A DNA stretch of 15,701 nt, taken from an uncultured Arsenicibacter sp. (GTDB lineage: Bacteria > Bacteroidota > Bacteroidia > Cytophagales > Spirosomataceae). Below are positions 7,853 through 15,319 of this stretch, in pieces (positions within the stretch are counted from its first letter, which is position 1; each line of letters starts with the position of its first letter). The stretch lies in NCBI RefSeq assembly GCF_945952095.1, contig NZ_CAMFHL010000171.1, positions 1 through 15,701 on the forward strand, in the 5' to 3' direction. The translations under genes were made by a program, and so were the position numbers. Below the pieces are notes generated by a model. That model did no database searches. It saw nothing but the letters and a program-made list of their open reading frames with translations, and had not been told where the DNA came from.

Positions 7853-8986
7853 ATGACCGTGGCTACCGCAGTCAGTTACATTACCGCGATCGGGACGGCA
7901 GTGCCCGGCTATCGGTTTGCCCAGATGCAGATAGCCGGATTTATGGCGGAGACCGCCGGACTGATTCCCGAAAAAGAAAAGCAGCTAAGGAGTTTATACC
8001 GGCATACGGCCATCAGAACCCGCCATTCTGTGCTTCCCGATTTTGACAGCGCGGCAAACGGCGGGCAGTACCGGCTCTTCAATCCGGCACTGACGCCGCC
8101 GCCGACCACGGCGCAGCGAATGGCGATATACCGGGAAGAATGTGTACCACTTGCCGCCCGGGCTGCTGACGCCTGTTTCGCCGAACGGGAACTGACCAAT
8201 CCCGGTTTTGACCGTCGTTCGGTAACGCATCTGATTTATGTGAGCTGTACGGGACTGTTTGCACCCGGACCGGATGTTGACCTGGTGGACGTTCTGGGCT
8301 TAAACAGGTCGGTGCAGCGTATCGGTATCAACTTCATGGGGTGTCACGGAGCGTTTAATGGCCTGAAAGTGGCGGATGCGATTGCCCGCTCGTCGCCTGG
8401 TGCGGTAATTCTGGTGGTTTGTCTGGAACTCTGTACGCTGCATTTCAGTCACCGGCAGGATACGGACAGCCTGCTGGCAAATGCCTTATTTGCCGATGGC
8501 GCTGCGGCGGTCCTTGTCGAAGCCGGAACGTCTGGCCTGGCGCTGACTCATTTCTACAGCGAGATCATCCCGGACAGTAAAGCCGAAATGAGCTGGACAA
8601 TCGGAGATGCTGGCTTTGACATGATTCTGGCAACAACAGTTCCGCAGCAAATCAGAGCCGCTATAAACGAGGTTTTGTACAACTTGCTCAGACAGGCAAA
8701 TCTCCGGCTTACAGACCTTGGCGGACTGGCTATCCATCCCGGAGGCAAACGGATTCTGGACCTGATAGAAAAGGAACTGGATATAACCGCTGCTGTAAAC
8801 AAGCATGCCCGTGCCGTTCTGCAGGAGTATGGGAATATGTCGTCGGCTACGATTTTATTTGTTATACAACGTTTCTGGCAGGAGTTATCGCTTATGCCGG
8901 AGCCGGCGAAGCCGGTCGTAGCCTGTGCATTCGGGCCGGGCCTGACTATTGAAGCAATGGTACTGAGACCGGGAGGAAAAATGTAG
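7853..8986 (+). CDS. Type III polyketide synthase (chalcone/stilbene synthase family)
   Basis: 377 residues, the usual size for the family. The catalytic triad is complete: C164 in NFMGCHGAFNG, H295 in LAIHPGGKRILD and N328 in EYGNMSSATILF. The C-terminal GPGLTIEAM also matches the family. Such enzymes are soluble homodimers that extend an acyl-CoA starter with malonyl-CoA and cyclise the chain to resorcinols, phloroglucinols or pyrones; bacterial members often use fatty-acyl starters. The start at ATG 7853 lies 2 bases after the YceI stop. No methyltransferase, hydroxylase or prenyltransferase gene follows, since the next gene is convergent, so any tailoring genes must be elsewhere. A role as thiolase or KAS III is less likely because of the HPGGKRILD and GNMSSAT motifs. 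Product is unknown. Confidence 0.93.
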   Translation: MTVATAVSYITAIGTAVPGYRFAQMQIAGFMAETAGLIPEKEKQLRSLYRHTAIRTRHSVLPDFDSAANGGQYRLFNPALTPPPTTAQRMAIYREECVPLAARAADACFAERELTNPGFDRRSVTHLIYVSCTGLFAPGPDVDLVDVLGLNRSVQRIGINFMGCHGAFNGLKVADAIARSSPGAVILVVCLELCTLHFSHRQDTDSLLANALFADGAAAVLVEAGTSGLALTHFYSEIIPDSKAEMSWTIGDAGFDMILATTVPQQIRAAINEVLYNLLRQANLRLTDLGGLAIHPGGKRILDLIEKELDITAAVNKHARAVLQEYGNMSSATILFVIQRFWQELSLMPEPAKPVVACAFGPGLTIEAMVLRPGGKM

Positions 8987-9041
8987 TAACGTGTTGATAT
9001 TTCATAAGGTCTTCTTTCTCCTCAATTTTGTATTAGATAAA

Positions 9042-9065
9042 AAAGAAGTTAATAGTGGCTTCTTT
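9042..9065. terminator. Shared terminator between convergent genes
   Basis: A 7-bp perfect stem AAAGAAG/CTTCTTT (9042-9048 with 9059-9065) has a 10-base loop. On the minus strand the right arm runs into extra T residues, making a good U-tract. It serves the beta-helix gene, whose stop is only 3 bases away, and may also end the polyketide synthase transcript 55 bases after its stop. The arms are A/T-rich, so the stem is of modest strength. Confidence 0.6.
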
Positions 9066-9067
9066 CT

Positions 9068-10519
9068 TTAAAACCCGGTTTGCAGTATGCTGCCTGTACT
9101 AAAAACAAGCCTTCCTGACGGATCATATTGAATATGTTTTACCTGCCCTTTGTACGCTGCGGGAATGATAATAGTATGACGGACTTTTACAGTATCTGAT
9201 ACAACCGGAATCCGTGTGCATGACCAAACAGTTGGATCATTCCAGTTACCATCACGAACGGTTACCATCACATCATTGGTTGGTGGTGTCTGGAGTTCAT
9301 AGGCGCCCATGTCCACCTGCCGTCCTGCCAGCCGGGGCTGACCGGCCAGATCGGTAGTCTCGCCGCTGAGGGGTGCAGTTGTGCCCGCATCGACGGCGGG
9401 GGAGCATTCCGTCAGCCAGTAGTCGCCCGCTGCGGGATCGGCAAAGCGGGGATTGCTGCTGCTATTGCCCGCACAGGCAGCACCTTCCTCGATGAGTGAG
9501 TAGGTTATGCCCTCGCCCCGTGCAGTCTGTACCGGAAAGAAAGAGCCCCCGGAATTGTTCCACAGGATGCAGCTGGTGATGCTGACCGGTCCGGGACCCA
9601 GACTGCTGCCATGGGTGTATACACTGGCGATACCCGTGCCGCCGGCTCCTCCTGCGGCACGGGCCGTGTTGCCTGACAGGGTGCAGTTGATCAGGATGGC
9701 CCTGCTGTCGCCGCGGCCGCCGTATTCGCTGTAGTTATGAGTGTAGAGAGCTCCCCCTACGTTGGCGGCGGTGTTGGCCGAGAACAGGCAGCTGACAAAG
9801 ACCGGTTCGTTAAGTCCGCGGCTGGCCTGTGTGTCCTGACTGAAGAGCCCCACGGCGCCTCCGTTGACGGCGGAGGTGTTGGCCCGGAAGCGGCAGCGCA
9901 CAAAGCCGGGGGTGAGCCTTGCCTGAGCCTGTTCGCCGTAATAGGCCCCGCCCAGAGCGGCGGCGTTGCCGGTAAACTCACAGTCGCTGAATGTGGCGGA
10001 TGCCACGGGATTGCGGACGCCGGCAGCTCTGGCGCAGAGGGCCCCGCCCTGCCGGGCACGGTTGTCGATAAATCGGCACTGAACCACAGTGGGGCTTGAC
10101 TCGGCAGCGGCGGCTTCGATGAGCAGTCCGCCGCCGTCCTCATTGCCGGCGTTTCCGTCGCGGATGATAAGTCCGTCCAGGCGTGTCTGTGGCGTGGCGG
10201 CGGTGATGGTGACCACGTGCAGGCTGTTGTCCGTGTTGCTGCCGGGCAGACCGATGTCGCCCGAGAGAGTGGCGGGGTATCGGTTGATGTCACGCCGGGC
10301 GAGGTCGGTTTCGTTGCCGGCGAATCCGCCGTAGAGGGCCACCCCCGAGGCGACGGAGAAGGAGAGTGCGCGCTGCGGGGCATCGCAAACTGTGCAGGCA
10401 GAGGGCTTGTAGGTGCCTGCGGCCAGCCAGAAGCTGGTACCCGATGGGGCGGCGGAGAATGGCAGTGTAGTAATGATTACCTGGGCTAGTCCGTAACGCC
10501 ATATACAACCGGCAGTCAT
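9068..10519 (-). CDS. Surface beta-helix protein with choice-of-anchor-Q-like motif; 5' end probably broken
   Basis: 483 residues from the first ATG. The body is a right-handed parallel beta-helix built of turns such as GGALCAR, GGAYYGE, GGAVGLFS and GGALYTHN with N-T-A steps between them. It begins with SGTSFWLAAGTYKP and VALYGGFAGNET, typical of large Cytophagales surface proteins. Near residues 360-410 it has CSPAVDAG...DLAGQPRL...VDMGAYE, the choice-of-anchor-Q-type ending. The last 73 residues (VRDGNWNDPTVWSCTRIP...) form a G8-like beta domain. Relatives carry a signal peptide, but none is present here. The same frame reads on upstream of the ATG for 24 more codons as protein-like sequence (DTIYAGPSDTVPGNSPFNDC), then meets TAA (10592-10594) with no start codon. 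So this is either a decayed gene, an N-terminally truncated one, or has a sequencing error. GC content is higher than in the flanking gap. Function is probably adhesion or glycan contact. Confidence 0.75.
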   Translation of the reverse strand: MTAGCIWRYGLAQVIITTLPFSAAPSGTSFWLAAGTYKPSACTVCDAPQRALSFSVASGVALYGGFAGNETDLARRDINRYPATLSGDIGLPGSNTDNSLHVVTITAATPQTRLDGLIIRDGNAGNEDGGGLLIEAAAAESSPTVVQCRFIDNRARQGGALCARAAGVRNPVASATFSDCEFTGNAAALGGAYYGEQAQARLTPGFVRCRFRANTSAVNGGAVGLFSQDTQASRGLNEPVFVSCLFSANTAANVGGALYTHNYSEYGGRGDSRAILINCTLSGNTARAAGGAGGTGIASVYTHGSSLGPGPVSITSCILWNNSGGSFFPVQTARGEGITYSLIEEGAACAGNSSSNPRFADPAAGDYWLTECSPAVDAGTTAPLSGETTDLAGQPRLAGRQVDMGAYELQTPPTNDVMVTVRDGNWNDPTVWSCTRIPVVSDTVKVRHTIIIPAAYKGQVKHIQYDPSGRLVFSTGSILQTGF

Positions 10520-10838
10520 ACGGCTATTATTACAATCATTAAACGGGCTGTTACCTGGTACTGTGTCAGATGGCCCTGCATAGATAGTGTCTTAGAAAGA
10601 ATAGTCCGGGTTACCTACAGTAATGTTTTCTATTGTAAGAAAACAAGCTACGATGTGTTGTTAGCAATGGGGTAGGATCGGTAAAACAGATAATTTGCAC
10701 TAGAAAATCCGTTCAGTTTTTCTGACTATTCTGGCAAATTTCTAGTTATTTGGGGCAGGAAGCAGGTATTAACAGCTTTTTCGGGCCCGCTGATGATCAG
10801 TTAATTGATTGGCTATCAGCGGGCCGGAAGTAGTTTGT
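10520..10838. other. 319-bp gap without an intact gene
   Basis: The left 72 bases (10520-10591) are a protein-like in-frame upstream extension of the beta-helix gene. From about 10592 to 10780 the sequence is AT-richer, with stops in the frames I followed and no signal peptide or start codon joined to the beta-helix frame. Overlapping short inverted repeats lie at 10692-10745 (AATTTGC/GCAAATT and CTAGAAA/TTTCTAG). A strong hairpin, listed separately, is at 10784-10825. I saw no tRNA, insertion sequence or good promoter here. Confidence 0.6.
10784..10825 (-). terminator. Strong hairpin after the MDR oxidoreductase, probable terminator without T-run
   Basis: An 11-bp perfect GC-rich stem (10784-10794 with 10815-10825, GGCCCGCTGAT/ATCAGCGGGCC) encloses a 20-base loop, which can itself pair (ATCA/TGAT). 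It begins 13 bases past the stop of the minus-strand oxidoreductase. On that strand it is followed by CGAAAAAG, so the usual T-run is missing. It may still stop transcription or protect the 3' end of the message. Confidence 0.5.
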
Positions 10839-11771
10839 TTATGAGATGCTCAAAACCACCTTTCCCACAGTTCTGCCAGTTTCAATCTGTTGATGAGCCT
10901 CGCGCATGGCAGAAAAATCAAACCGGCTGGCTACATAGGGTTTCAGGATGCCTTTTGCCAGGCATTCCGCCAGATGATGCATGTCGTCACCGCTTGATTT
11001 CACCAGAATAAAGTAGCACCGGACACCTTTATCGTTGGCTGCTGCCGACTCTGTTACGGTAGTCGGGATACTGATTACGGTACCGCCTGGTTTGGTGACC
11101 GCAATCGAATGGTCTACATTACTGCCTCCGACGGCATCCAGAACAAAGTCATATTCCGGCTCCTGCTCTTCCCACGCATATCCGGTATAGTCAATATGCC
11201 GGTCAGCGCCCAGACTCAGAACAAAGGCTTTGTTTGTTGCCGATGATGTGCCTGTAACGTGTGCGCCCAGGTGTTTGGCAAGCTGTACCGCGAAATGCCC
11301 GACACCACCCGCAGCAGCATGGATTAATACCTTTTGCCCTTTTTGTACGTTCGCGTGGTTTACCAGTGCTTGCCAAGCCGTCAGCGCAGCCAGTGTTGTA
11401 GCGGCAGCCTCCTCAAACGATACCGATTCAGGTTTTAACACCAGCTGATTAGCCGGAGCAGCCACGTACTCGGCATAGGCTTTTCCATGACCCGGAAAGT
11501 TTACCATACCAAAAACAGCATCGCCGCGTTTGAAGCGGTCACTGCGGCTTTCTGTCACGATCCCTGCCATGTCCCAGCCAAGAATAACCGGGTTATGCTT
11601 ACTCAACAGAGTATACAGTCCGTGTCCTTCCCGGACTTTTGTGTCAATCGGATTGATGCTGATCGCTTTTACGCGAACCAGCACGTCACCATCACCGATT
11701 TCAGGCGTGGGCACGTCAACGTACGTTAACTGCTCTACACCGCCCGGCGCATTCAAAATAATTGCCTTCAT
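10839..11771 (-). CDS. Zinc-independent MDR-family NAD(P)H oxidoreductase (quinone-reductase-like)
   Basis: 310 residues from the ATG at 11771 (MKAIILNAPGG); a start 7 codons upstream is possible but adds no family-like sequence. The N-terminal GroES-like domain contains ISINPIDTKVREG and ILGWDMAGIV. The Rossmann domain has the MDR signature HAAAGGVGHFAVQLAK (151-166). The zinc-binding cysteines of alcohol dehydrogenases are absent, so it belongs with quinone oxidoreductases and enone reductases that move hydride from NADPH to electrophilic C=C or quinones. It lies 26 bases after the crotonase-family gene on the same strand, so one transcript is likely. Substrate is unknown. Confidence 0.88.
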   Translation of the reverse strand: MKAIILNAPGGVEQLTYVDVPTPEIGDGDVLVRVKAISINPIDTKVREGHGLYTLLSKHNPVILGWDMAGIVTESRSDRFKRGDAVFGMVNFPGHGKAYAEYVAAPANQLVLKPESVSFEEAAATTLAALTAWQALVNHANVQKGQKVLIHAAAGGVGHFAVQLAKHLGAHVTGTSSATNKAFVLSLGADRHIDYTGYAWEEQEPEYDFVLDAVGGSNVDHSIAVTKPGGTVISIPTTVTESAAANDKGVRCYFILVKSSGDDMHHLAECLAKGILKPYVASRFDFSAMREAHQQIETGRTVGKVVLSIS

Positions 11772-11797
11772 GAATAATAGGCTGATTGTCAATTGTA

Positions 11798-12616
11798 TTA
11801 TGCTTCGTGCGGAACAATGTGTTTCCCCAGATTAAACTCAAGTTCTCCGTTTTGCTGTAAGCCTTTTCCGAACAGAGCCCCGATCCGTTGTCTGGCTTCG
11901 GGCCATTCCAGAGCGGCATAAAACTTAGTCTGTGTGGCCATCAGGTCTTCGTTTTTGGCTAGCGGGGCCTGCTCGTTAATGATTCCCTTGATTGCCGCAA
12001 TCGCCTGCTTGTCGAACGAGGCAATCCGCCGGGCAAGCTGATCGACGAACGCATCCAGTTCGGCATCCGGAATGGCGCGGTTGACCCAGCCGTACAGGGC
12101 GGCTGTTTCGGCGTCATAGTCCTGACCGCTCAAAATGATTTCCAGCGCTCTGGACCGGCCGGTCAGCAGGTGGAGGCGTTCCATTCCGCCGCCGCCCGGA
12201 AAGGCGCCGATGCCGATTTCTACCTGAGCCATGACCGCTTTTTCCTTGCTGGCAAAACGCATGTCAAATGCCTGCACAAATTCGCTGCCTAAACCTCTGG
12301 CCCGCCCGCGGATGGCCGCAATGCTAACAAAGGGCGCCAGTTCCAGGCGCCGGGCAATATCCGGCCACGCCGCCGATAAGCCGGTCCGGCCGGGGCCTTT
12401 CGGAAAGTCATTGGCCTGTAGAATGTCCAGGTGGGCAATAAAATAGTCCGGATTAGCGCTCTCAAATACGACCACTTTCAGGTCACTGTCGGCTTCCATC
12501 TCATCCATCAGCACCATCAGTTGCTTTGAGAATCCGGCCCCGAAAAGGTTGATCGGTGGGTTATTAAACGTTACTTTCCAATAGCCGGCGTTGATTTTAT
12601 CGATACTGAAAATCAT
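11798..12616 (-). CDS. Enoyl-CoA hydratase/isomerase (crotonase) family protein
   Basis: 272 residues. The crotonase fold is clear: NNPPINLFG near the N-terminus, RARGLGSEFVQAFDMRFAS (105-123) and VEIGIGAFPGGGGMERL (132-148). The two acidic residues used by hydratases appear present (E112 and E133). The first oxyanion segment, usually A-G-A-D, reads FIAHLDIL (59-66), with His62 in place of Gly. That variation occurs in some less-studied members and could mean a different substrate or reaction. It precedes the MDR oxidoreductase in a probable operon, downstream of an AraC-type regulator. Whether it acts in fatty-acid or aromatic breakdown cannot be told. Confidence 0.85.
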   Translation of the reverse strand: MIFSIDKINAGYWKVTFNNPPINLFGAGFSKQLMVLMDEMEADSDLKVVVFESANPDYFIAHLDILQANDFPKGPGRTGLSAAWPDIARRLELAPFVSIAAIRGRARGLGSEFVQAFDMRFASKEKAVMAQVEIGIGAFPGGGGMERLHLLTGRSRALEIILSGQDYDAETAALYGWVNRAIPDAELDAFVDQLARRIASFDKQAIAAIKGIINEQAPLAKNEDLMATQTKFYAALEWPEARQRIGALFGKGLQQNGELEFNLGKHIVPHEA

Positions 12617-12666
12617 ATGCTTACTGTGTTTTGTTTGTCCTGAAATCGCGTACTGTTGTATACGGA

Positions 12667-12674
12667 CAAAACTA
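12667..12674 (-). promoter_or_regulatory. Possible -7 promoter element for the crotonase-oxidoreductase pair
   Basis: On the minus strand TAGTTTTG fits the Bacteroidetes -7 consensus TAnnTTTG exactly, 50 bases before the crotonase ATG. The only TTTG upstream lies 27 bases away, longer than the usual spacing of about 19-20, so the -33 element is unconvincing. Confidence 0.3.
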
Positions 12675-12717
12675 GCGGCATGGAAGGGAAACCGGCTGAC
12701 ACAAATCAGGGGGATGC

Positions 12718-13614
12718 TTATACTTTTCCCTGATTTCTGCTTTCGGCAGGCGAGATGCCTCTTACTTTTTTGAACAGCCGCGAAAAGTACGGTACGTTGT
12801 CAAAACCGACCTGATAGGCCACATCGCTTACGTTCATGCTGGTTTGCTGCAGCAGGATTTCGGCTTGTCCGATCACATAGTCATGGATGAGCGTCATGGT
12901 ACTTTTTCCGGTTTCTTCCCGGACCAGATCGGTCAGGTAGTTGGGGGAGACGTTCAGGCGGGCTGCCAGCGACGAGACGGTCGGAAGACCGGTTACCGGC
13001 TGAGACAGGTTGTGGTAATGATCCTGTAGCAGGAGTTTAACTTTAGCCGTTATGCTGTGAGGTGCTACATCTGTATCCTGAAATTGCCGTTCATAGTATG
13101 TTTCGGCATAGGTCAGTACAACGCTTAGCAATGAAAGAATCACGTCGGTATTGGTCTGCTCCCCGTGTTGCTTAAGTTCCTTATGAATTCGGGTAAAAAG
13201 CCACGTAATCGTTTCTTCTTCCTCAGGCGTTAACCATATCGCATCATGGATATCGTAGCTGAAATACTTATACCGGCTGATCTGGCGGGCAATCGTGTGA
13301 TTTTTAATCAGATCGGGGTGAAAAACGAAGGCATACCCGTCCCAGTACGTCAAGGTTTCCCAGGATACTACCTGTCCCGGTTCGCTGAATAACATCAGGC
13401 CGTTATCCGTCTTGTAATGCCCTTTACCGTATTTTATACTGCCCGAAAAATCTTTTTTTACCGCAATTTTAAAGAGGTTAACCTGAATACCGGCGCTTTG
13501 GGGCGGGAAGTTGGGTATGGCCTGCTGACAAACCCGGCTGTCCATTAACGGATGTAGCGGGCGGGCAAGATTCAGGTATTGATTATAGCCGGCGAGGGTA
13601 TCAAATACGTGCAT
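12718..13614 (-). CDS. AraC-family transcriptional regulator
   Basis: 298 residues. The C-terminal third is a standard AraC/XylS DNA-binding domain with two helix-turn-helix units: TVSSLAARLNVSPNYLTDLVREETG (about 212-236) and MNVSDVAYQVGFDNVPYFSRLFKK (about 260-283), followed by the family's G-ISPAE-R ending. The N-terminal part (about 40-130) looks like a cupin-type sensing domain of the kind common in Bacteroidetes AraC proteins that sit near oxidoreductases. It lies 101 bases before the crotonase gene and 45 bases after the antiporter stop, all on one strand. It may control the crotonase-oxidoreductase pair; the effector is unknown. Confidence 0.9.
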   Translation of the reverse strand: MHVFDTLAGYNQYLNLARPLHPLMDSRVCQQAIPNFPPQSAGIQVNLFKIAVKKDFSGSIKYGKGHYKTDNGLMLFSEPGQVVSWETLTYWDGYAFVFHPDLIKNHTIARQISRYKYFSYDIHDAIWLTPEEEETITWLFTRIHKELKQHGEQTNTDVILSLLSVVLTYAETYYERQFQDTDVAPHSITAKVKLLLQDHYHNLSQPVTGLPTVSSLAARLNVSPNYLTDLVREETGKSTMTLIHDYVIGQAEILLQQTSMNVSDVAYQVGFDNVPYFSRLFKKVRGISPAESRNQGKV

Positions 13615-13659
13615 GCTGAAGTAGTAAAGAGTTTATAAACAGGTGTATGGCTTTGCCGG

Positions 13660-15228
13660 TCAGGAATACCGGATACGTTCTTCTTCGAGGTCCAGCATCC
13701 GGAGATGACGCCGGATGATCTCTTCATCAACTTTGATGTCCCCGTTTATCTCGTGCAGCCATTCCCGCTGCTTGTTTATGACGGTAAAATAAATCTGGCG
13801 GCAGGTATTATTGAGGCCGTCACCGGTTTCCCATAAATTTTCCGATTCCAGTTTCTGCACCATGTGTTGCAGTGAGGGCTGCGTCGTCAGCTCATCTGCA
13901 TAGGTTGTCTGAAGAAAGTGTAACGACCGGCCGGCTAAATCCTGATGTATTTTCCGCTTGATTTCAGCTTCAGCGATATGGTCGCCTGCATGATCCAGCT
14001 GTAGTTTTTTGATGAATAACGGCATGGTCAGTCCCTGAAGCAGCAGGGTAAACAGAATGACAATAAAGGTGATGAATAAAATTAAGTCCCGCTCCGGAAA
14101 GGGTTGGCCATTGGACAGAACCGGTGGTATGGACAAGGCCGCTGCCAGCGAAACCACCCCCCGCATGCCCGACCAGCCGAAGATAAAGGGGCCTTTCCAG
14201 CTGCCCGGCGCACCCGCCGTTGTGATGAACCGGCTGGCTATTCGCGTAAATTGAATCGAGCCATACACCGAAACTAACCTGCCGACAATCAGTACCATAC
14301 TAATCAGCACACCGTAGCCGATGGCAGTGCTGAGCTTTACCTGACCCAGACCGGCAATGATCACCGGCAGCTCCAGCCCGATCAGAATAAACACTAAGCC
14401 GTTCAGGATAAAGCCAAGCGCCGATAGAACCACAAAAGTTCGTAACCGGCTGGTATTGTTCATAATCCGATCCTGATGAATGGCTAAAAGCAGCCCGCCG
14501 CTCACGACCGAAAGTACCCCCGACACCCCGGCTTTCTCGGCGGCCAGGTACATGACATAGGGCGCTGTCAGGGTAAAGACGATATCCATATTTACGTCGG
14601 TAGGCAGCCATTTATGAATCAGGTAAAAGACCCCTCCGGTGAGCAGGCCAATGGCAACGCCACCGGCAATGACCCAGACAAAACTCGCGGCTGCATCATG
14701 GAAAACAAACGTCCCCGTCTCAACCGCAATCAACGCAAACCGGAAGACGATCAGGCTCGAGGCATCATTCAGCAGGCTTTCTCCCTCAATAATCGCCTTC
14801 AACGATTTCGGCACCCGGACAATATTCATAATGGCCGAGGCACTGACGGCATCCGGTGGCGAAACAATGCCGCCCAATAAAAAACCAAGGGCGATGCTGA
14901 AACCGGGGATAACATGACTGGCTACCCACGCCACCAACAGGGAGGTTAATAAGACAATAGGGAAGGCAAAGCTGCTGATGATCCGCCGGAAGCGCCAGAA
15001 TTCTTTCCACGAAATATTCCACGCCGACTCGTAGAGTAAAGGGGGGAGAAAAACCGTAAAAATCAACTCATGGTCAATCGCGATTTGGGGCATCGATGGA
15101 ATCAGACTGACAACCAGCCCTGCAATGACCAATACAATCGGATAGGCTATCCGGAACCGGTTGGCAAGCATCATCAGTAGTGTTATGCTGATGATGAGTA
15201 TCAGAAAAAAAGGGAACTGGTGTAACAT
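13660..15228 (-). CDS. CPA1-family Na+/H+ antiporter
   Basis: 522 residues from the ATG at 15228 (MLHQFPFFLIL). The frame opens 21 codons further upstream, but that part covers the two operator palindromes and is not membrane-like. The first 400 or so residues form the many transmembrane helices of a CPA1 exchanger. Key motifs are FLPPLLYESAW (60-70), GIVSPPDAVSA (120-130, ion-binding Asp126) and EGESLLND (148-155, with the N-D pair typical of electroneutral exchangers). GMRGVVSLAAALS lies further on. A charged cytoplasmic tail of about 120 residues follows. It swaps Na+ (or K+) for H+ across the inner membrane to control pH and salt. It is divergent from an HxlR-type regulator, whose probable operators lie directly before it. 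Confidence 0.93.
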   Translation of the reverse strand: MLHQFPFFLILIISITLLMMLANRFRIAYPIVLVIAGLVVSLIPSMPQIAIDHELIFTVFLPPLLYESAWNISWKEFWRFRRIISSFAFPIVLLTSLLVAWVASHVIPGFSIALGFLLGGIVSPPDAVSASAIMNIVRVPKSLKAIIEGESLLNDASSLIVFRFALIAVETGTFVFHDAAASFVWVIAGGVAIGLLTGGVFYLIHKWLPTDVNMDIVFTLTAPYVMYLAAEKAGVSGVLSVVSGGLLLAIHQDRIMNNTSRLRTFVVLSALGFILNGLVFILIGLELPVIIAGLGQVKLSTAIGYGVLISMVLIVGRLVSVYGSIQFTRIASRFITTAGAPGSWKGPFIFGWSGMRGVVSLAAALSIPPVLSNGQPFPERDLILFITFIVILFTLLLQGLTMPLFIKKLQLDHAGDHIAEAEIKRKIHQDLAGRSLHFLQTTYADELTTQPSLQHMVQKLESENLWETGDGLNNTCRQIYFTVINKQREWLHEINGDIKVDEEIIRRHLRMLDLEEERIRYS

Positions 15229-15251
15229 TGCATTGTTTATTTTTGCAGATG

Positions 15252-15266
15252 CTTGCAATATGCAAG
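15252..15266. promoter_or_regulatory. Operator palindrome 1, probable HxlR binding site
   Basis: CTTGCA-ATA-TGCAAG is a perfect 6+3+6 palindrome, 23 bases before the antiporter ATG. The same core recurs at 15285-15299. Sites of this kind between a divergent HxlR gene and its target are usual for the family. Confidence 0.7.
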
Positions 15267-15283
15267 ACAAAGGTGATATTGTC

Positions 15284-15300
15284 ACTTGCATTTTGCAAGT
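15284..15300. promoter_or_regulatory. Operator palindrome 2, probable HxlR binding site
   Basis: ACTTGCA-TTT-TGCAAGT is a perfect 7+3+7 palindrome, 19 bases before the regulator ATG at 15320. It shares the core CTTGCA-N3-TGCAAG with copy 1. The centres (15259 and 15292) are 33 bases apart, close to three helical turns, so two dimers would sit on one face of the DNA. Confidence 0.75.
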
Positions 15301-15319
15301 CAGACGGATGTTTTTTTGT

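Noticed and set aside
9757..10383. 208-residue Pro/Ser-rich open frame on the minus strand
   Set aside because: It lies within the beta-helix gene in another frame and is a product of high GC content; no domain is visible.
10513..10578. Short frame on the minus strand with a hydrophobic end (MQGHLTQYQ..., LMIVIIAV) that could be a lost signal peptide of the beta-helix gene by frameshift
   Set aside because: The beta-helix frame itself is protein-like across the same bases, so this hydrophobic run is more likely chance.
15229..15291. 21-codon upstream extension of the antiporter
   Set aside because: It covers one operator palindrome and part of the other, and adds no membrane-like sequence.
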